Positions 62,829-64,000 of a stretch of DNA of 64,000 nucleotides are shown here, in pieces; the first letter of the stretch is position 1; the number at the start of each line of letters is the position of its first letter. The stretch is from Neglectibacter timonensis (GTDB lineage: Bacteria; Bacillota; Clostridia; Oscillospirales; Acutalibacteraceae), in the NCBI RefSeq assembly GCF_900048895.1, contig NZ_LT160639.1, positions 67,001 to 131,000 on the forward strand, given 5' to 3'. The position numbers were made by a program, and so were the translations under genes. Under the pieces are notes generated by a model. That model saw only the letters and a program-made list of their open reading frames with translations. It ran no database searches and was not told where the DNA came from.

Positions 62829-62881
62829 GAAACCATCAACTCCCAAATCTTACCGTTCCCAGGTTTCTTTCCAATTACTCC

Positions 62882-62910
62882 AGTATACCGGCAAGGAATG
62901 AAAAAGTCAA
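62882..62910 (-). promoter_or_regulatory. Sigma-A promoter for aroD
   Basis: TTGACT, a 17-nt spacer, TATACT on the minus strand, about 55 nt before the start. Confidence 0.8.
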
Positions 62911-62974
62911 TTTCTCTGGAAGCCGGGTATTTCCGGAACAACAGCTTTCTCCTGAAAATCATAGGAATCCTCCG

Positions 62975-63003
62975 TTGCTCCCGGTTCGGGAATATTGTAT
63001 AAT
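62975..63003 (+). promoter_or_regulatory. Sigma-A promoter for the dehydratase gene
   Basis: TTGCTC, a 17-nt spacer, TATAAT. Transcription would begin near 63010, leaving a leader of about 70 nt. Confidence 0.75.
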
Positions 63004-63027
63004 AGCATTATATCATGCGGTTCCGGC

Positions 63028-63066
63028 CTGCTGGGTCAGCAGCACGGCAGACCAGCCGTCTTTTTT
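63028..63066 (+). promoter_or_regulatory. Possible attenuator hairpins in the dehydratase leader
   Basis: Two short perfect hairpins, CTGCTG-GGT-CAGCAG and ACGGC-6 nt-GCCGT, the second followed directly by CTTTTTT. They lie between promoter and start codon and could end transcription early. The T run is just before the GGGGG ribosome binding site. Confidence 0.5.
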
Positions 63067-63079
63067 GGGGGAAACTAAC

Positions 63080-64000
63080 ATGTTGAAAAGCCAGGAAGTA
63101 CGAAAGACAGCGCCTGAAATGGATCCGCTGCGCATGGGAATGGGCTGGACGGTGGAAGACCTGGAAAAGCCCCAGATTCTCATAGAGAGCACTTATGGGC
63201 AAAGCCATCCGGGCAGCGCCCATTTGCTGGAATTCTCTCAGCTTGCAGCCGAAGAAGCCAATAAAAACGGCGCTAAAGCAGCTCTGTACTTCGCCACAGA
63301 CATATGCGATGGCATGTCACAAGGACATGACGGCATCAATTATTCTTTGGCCTCCCGAGACACCATCTCGAACCTTATTGAAATTCACGCAAAGGCCACA
63401 ACCTTTGACGCCGGTGTGTTTCTATCCAGCTGTGATAAATCTGTCCCCGCCCAGCTCATGGCCATCGGACGCATTGACATTCCCTCCATCGTAGTGACTG
63501 GAGGCGTGATGGAGGCCGGACCGGAACTTTTGACTCTGGAGCAAATCGGCAAATACAGCGCCATGTTCGAACGGGGAGAGATCAGCGAGGAACAGTTCGC
63601 CTACTATAAGCACCATGCTTGCCCTTCTTGCGGAGCCTGCTCTTTTATGGGTACAGCCTCTACCATGCAAATTATGGCGGAAGCTCTGGGGCTGATGCTG
63701 CCGGGAAGCGCGCTGATGCCCGCCACCTGCGGGGAATTGAAAGAAGTGGCAAGATGGGCTGGAAAGCGGGCGGCGGAATTGGCTTTGGAAGGTATGACCG
63801 CACGCCGTATGGTGACTTTGGACAGCTTTGAAAACGCTATCATGGTGCATGCCGCCATCTCCGGCTCCACCAACACCCTGCTTCACATTCCCGCAATTGC
63901 CCGTGAATTTGGCCTTGAAATCGACGCGGACACCTTCGACCGCATGCACCGGAACGCCCATTATCTGCTGAATATCCGTCCCGCTGGAGAATGGCCTGCC
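63080..64000 (+). CDS. IlvD/Edd-family dehydratase, N-terminal part (runs off the window)
   Basis: 307 codons from the ATG at 63080, behind GGGGG (8 nt), open to the end of the window. Family features: GHDGINYSLASRDTI, FLSSCDKSVPAQLMAIGRID (Cys118) and HHACPSCGACSFMGTASTM (Cys181, 184, 187), then EALGLMLPGSALMPA. The family dehydrates 2,3-dihydroxy acids (IlvD), sugar acids or 6-phosphogluconate with an Fe-S cluster. The usual first cysteine (PCN motif near residue 45) is absent: the sequence reads QSHPGSAH. It is therefore a non-standard member, and whether it serves branched-chain amino acid synthesis is open. Confidence 0.88.
   Translation, partial: MLKSQEVRKTAPEMDPLRMGMGWTVEDLEKPQILIESTYGQSHPGSAHLLEFSQLAAEEANKNGAKAALYFATDICDGMSQGHDGINYSLASRDTISNLIEIHAKATTFDAGVFLSSCDKSVPAQLMAIGRIDIPSIVVTGGVMEAGPELLTLEQIGKYSAMFERGEISEEQFAYYKHHACPSCGACSFMGTASTMQIMAEALGLMLPGSALMPATCGELKEVARWAGKRAAELALEGMTARRMVTLDSFENAIMVHAAISGSTNTLLHIPAIAREFGLEIDADTFDRMHRNAHYLLNIRPAGEWPA

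Noticed and set aside
62975-63080. T-box riboswitch before the dehydratase gene
   Set aside because: The leader is only about 70 nt and lacks the T-box sequence and specifier loop.

Overview
The window looks like chromosomal DNA from a spore-forming, anaerobic, low-to-mid GC Gram-positive bacterium of the class Clostridia, most likely Oscillospirales (Ruminococcaceae/Oscillospiraceae). The evidence is a SpoIID sporulation protein, ribosomal protein L27 with the Firmicutes N-terminal extension next to its protease Prp, mini-RNase III, a PyrB/PyrI pair, DUF4179-type anti-sigma factors, SLH-repeat surface proteins, and strong AGGAGG-type ribosome binding sites with frequent TTG starts. The order-level placement is inference. 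I see no rRNA, tRNA, CRISPR array, insertion sequence or prophage; most of the window reads as stable backbone.

Region by region. 1-5.3 kb: an edge-truncated lipoprotein, ilvE, and a divergent three-gene operon (ATP-grasp ligase, PHP hydrolase, NodB deacetylase with an SLH-like tail). 5.3-7.4 kb: rRNA methyltransferase, a YjbR-like protein and a tiny Asn/Gln-rich protein. 7.5-17.4 kb, minus strand: YitT, mini-RNase III, Obg, L27, Prp and L21 with its leader, then small enzymes, pyrBI, yebC, a flavoprotein and a MATE exporter. 17.6-26 kb, minus strand: a GH127-like glycosidase with a C26 amidase, a large CoA-disulfide reductase/rhodanese/siroheme-reductase fusion with a DUF134 regulator, a membrane protein, and citrate synthase. 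26.3-41.6 kb, mostly plus strand: spoIID, a convergent mscS, a MORN-repeat protein paired with a metallo-beta-lactamase-fold protein, trmL with an ABC exporter, and the glycolytic cluster pgk-tpiA-gpmI. 41.6-48.9 kb, minus strand: two tandem ECF sigma/anti-sigma modules, a SGNH-like protein and a ClC channel. 49-58.3 kb: peptide-binding lipoprotein, MacB-like fused exporter, flavin reductase-like protein, ABC-F ATPase and an SLH-anchored papain-like protease. 58.3-64 kb: a third ECF sigma/anti-sigma pair, a double-AAA ATPase with aroD, and the start of an IlvD/Edd-family dehydratase.

Main points of interest. (1) The second tandem sigma gene appears to start at an ATC codon: its length, its alignment to its neighbour and its ribosome binding site all agree. 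(2) The MORN-repeat/MBL pair has its own promoter-like element and terminator and no function I recognise. (3) A four-module persulfide/sulfite-type reductase is translationally coupled to a DUF134 protein. (4) The ATP-grasp/PHP/deacetylase operon looks like an unassigned pathway. (5) An ABC-F protein has a second nucleotide site lacking both the Walker A lysine and the catalytic glutamate. (6) The IlvD-family protein lacks the usual first Fe-S cysteine. Most functional calls rest on motif reading; no database search was possible.
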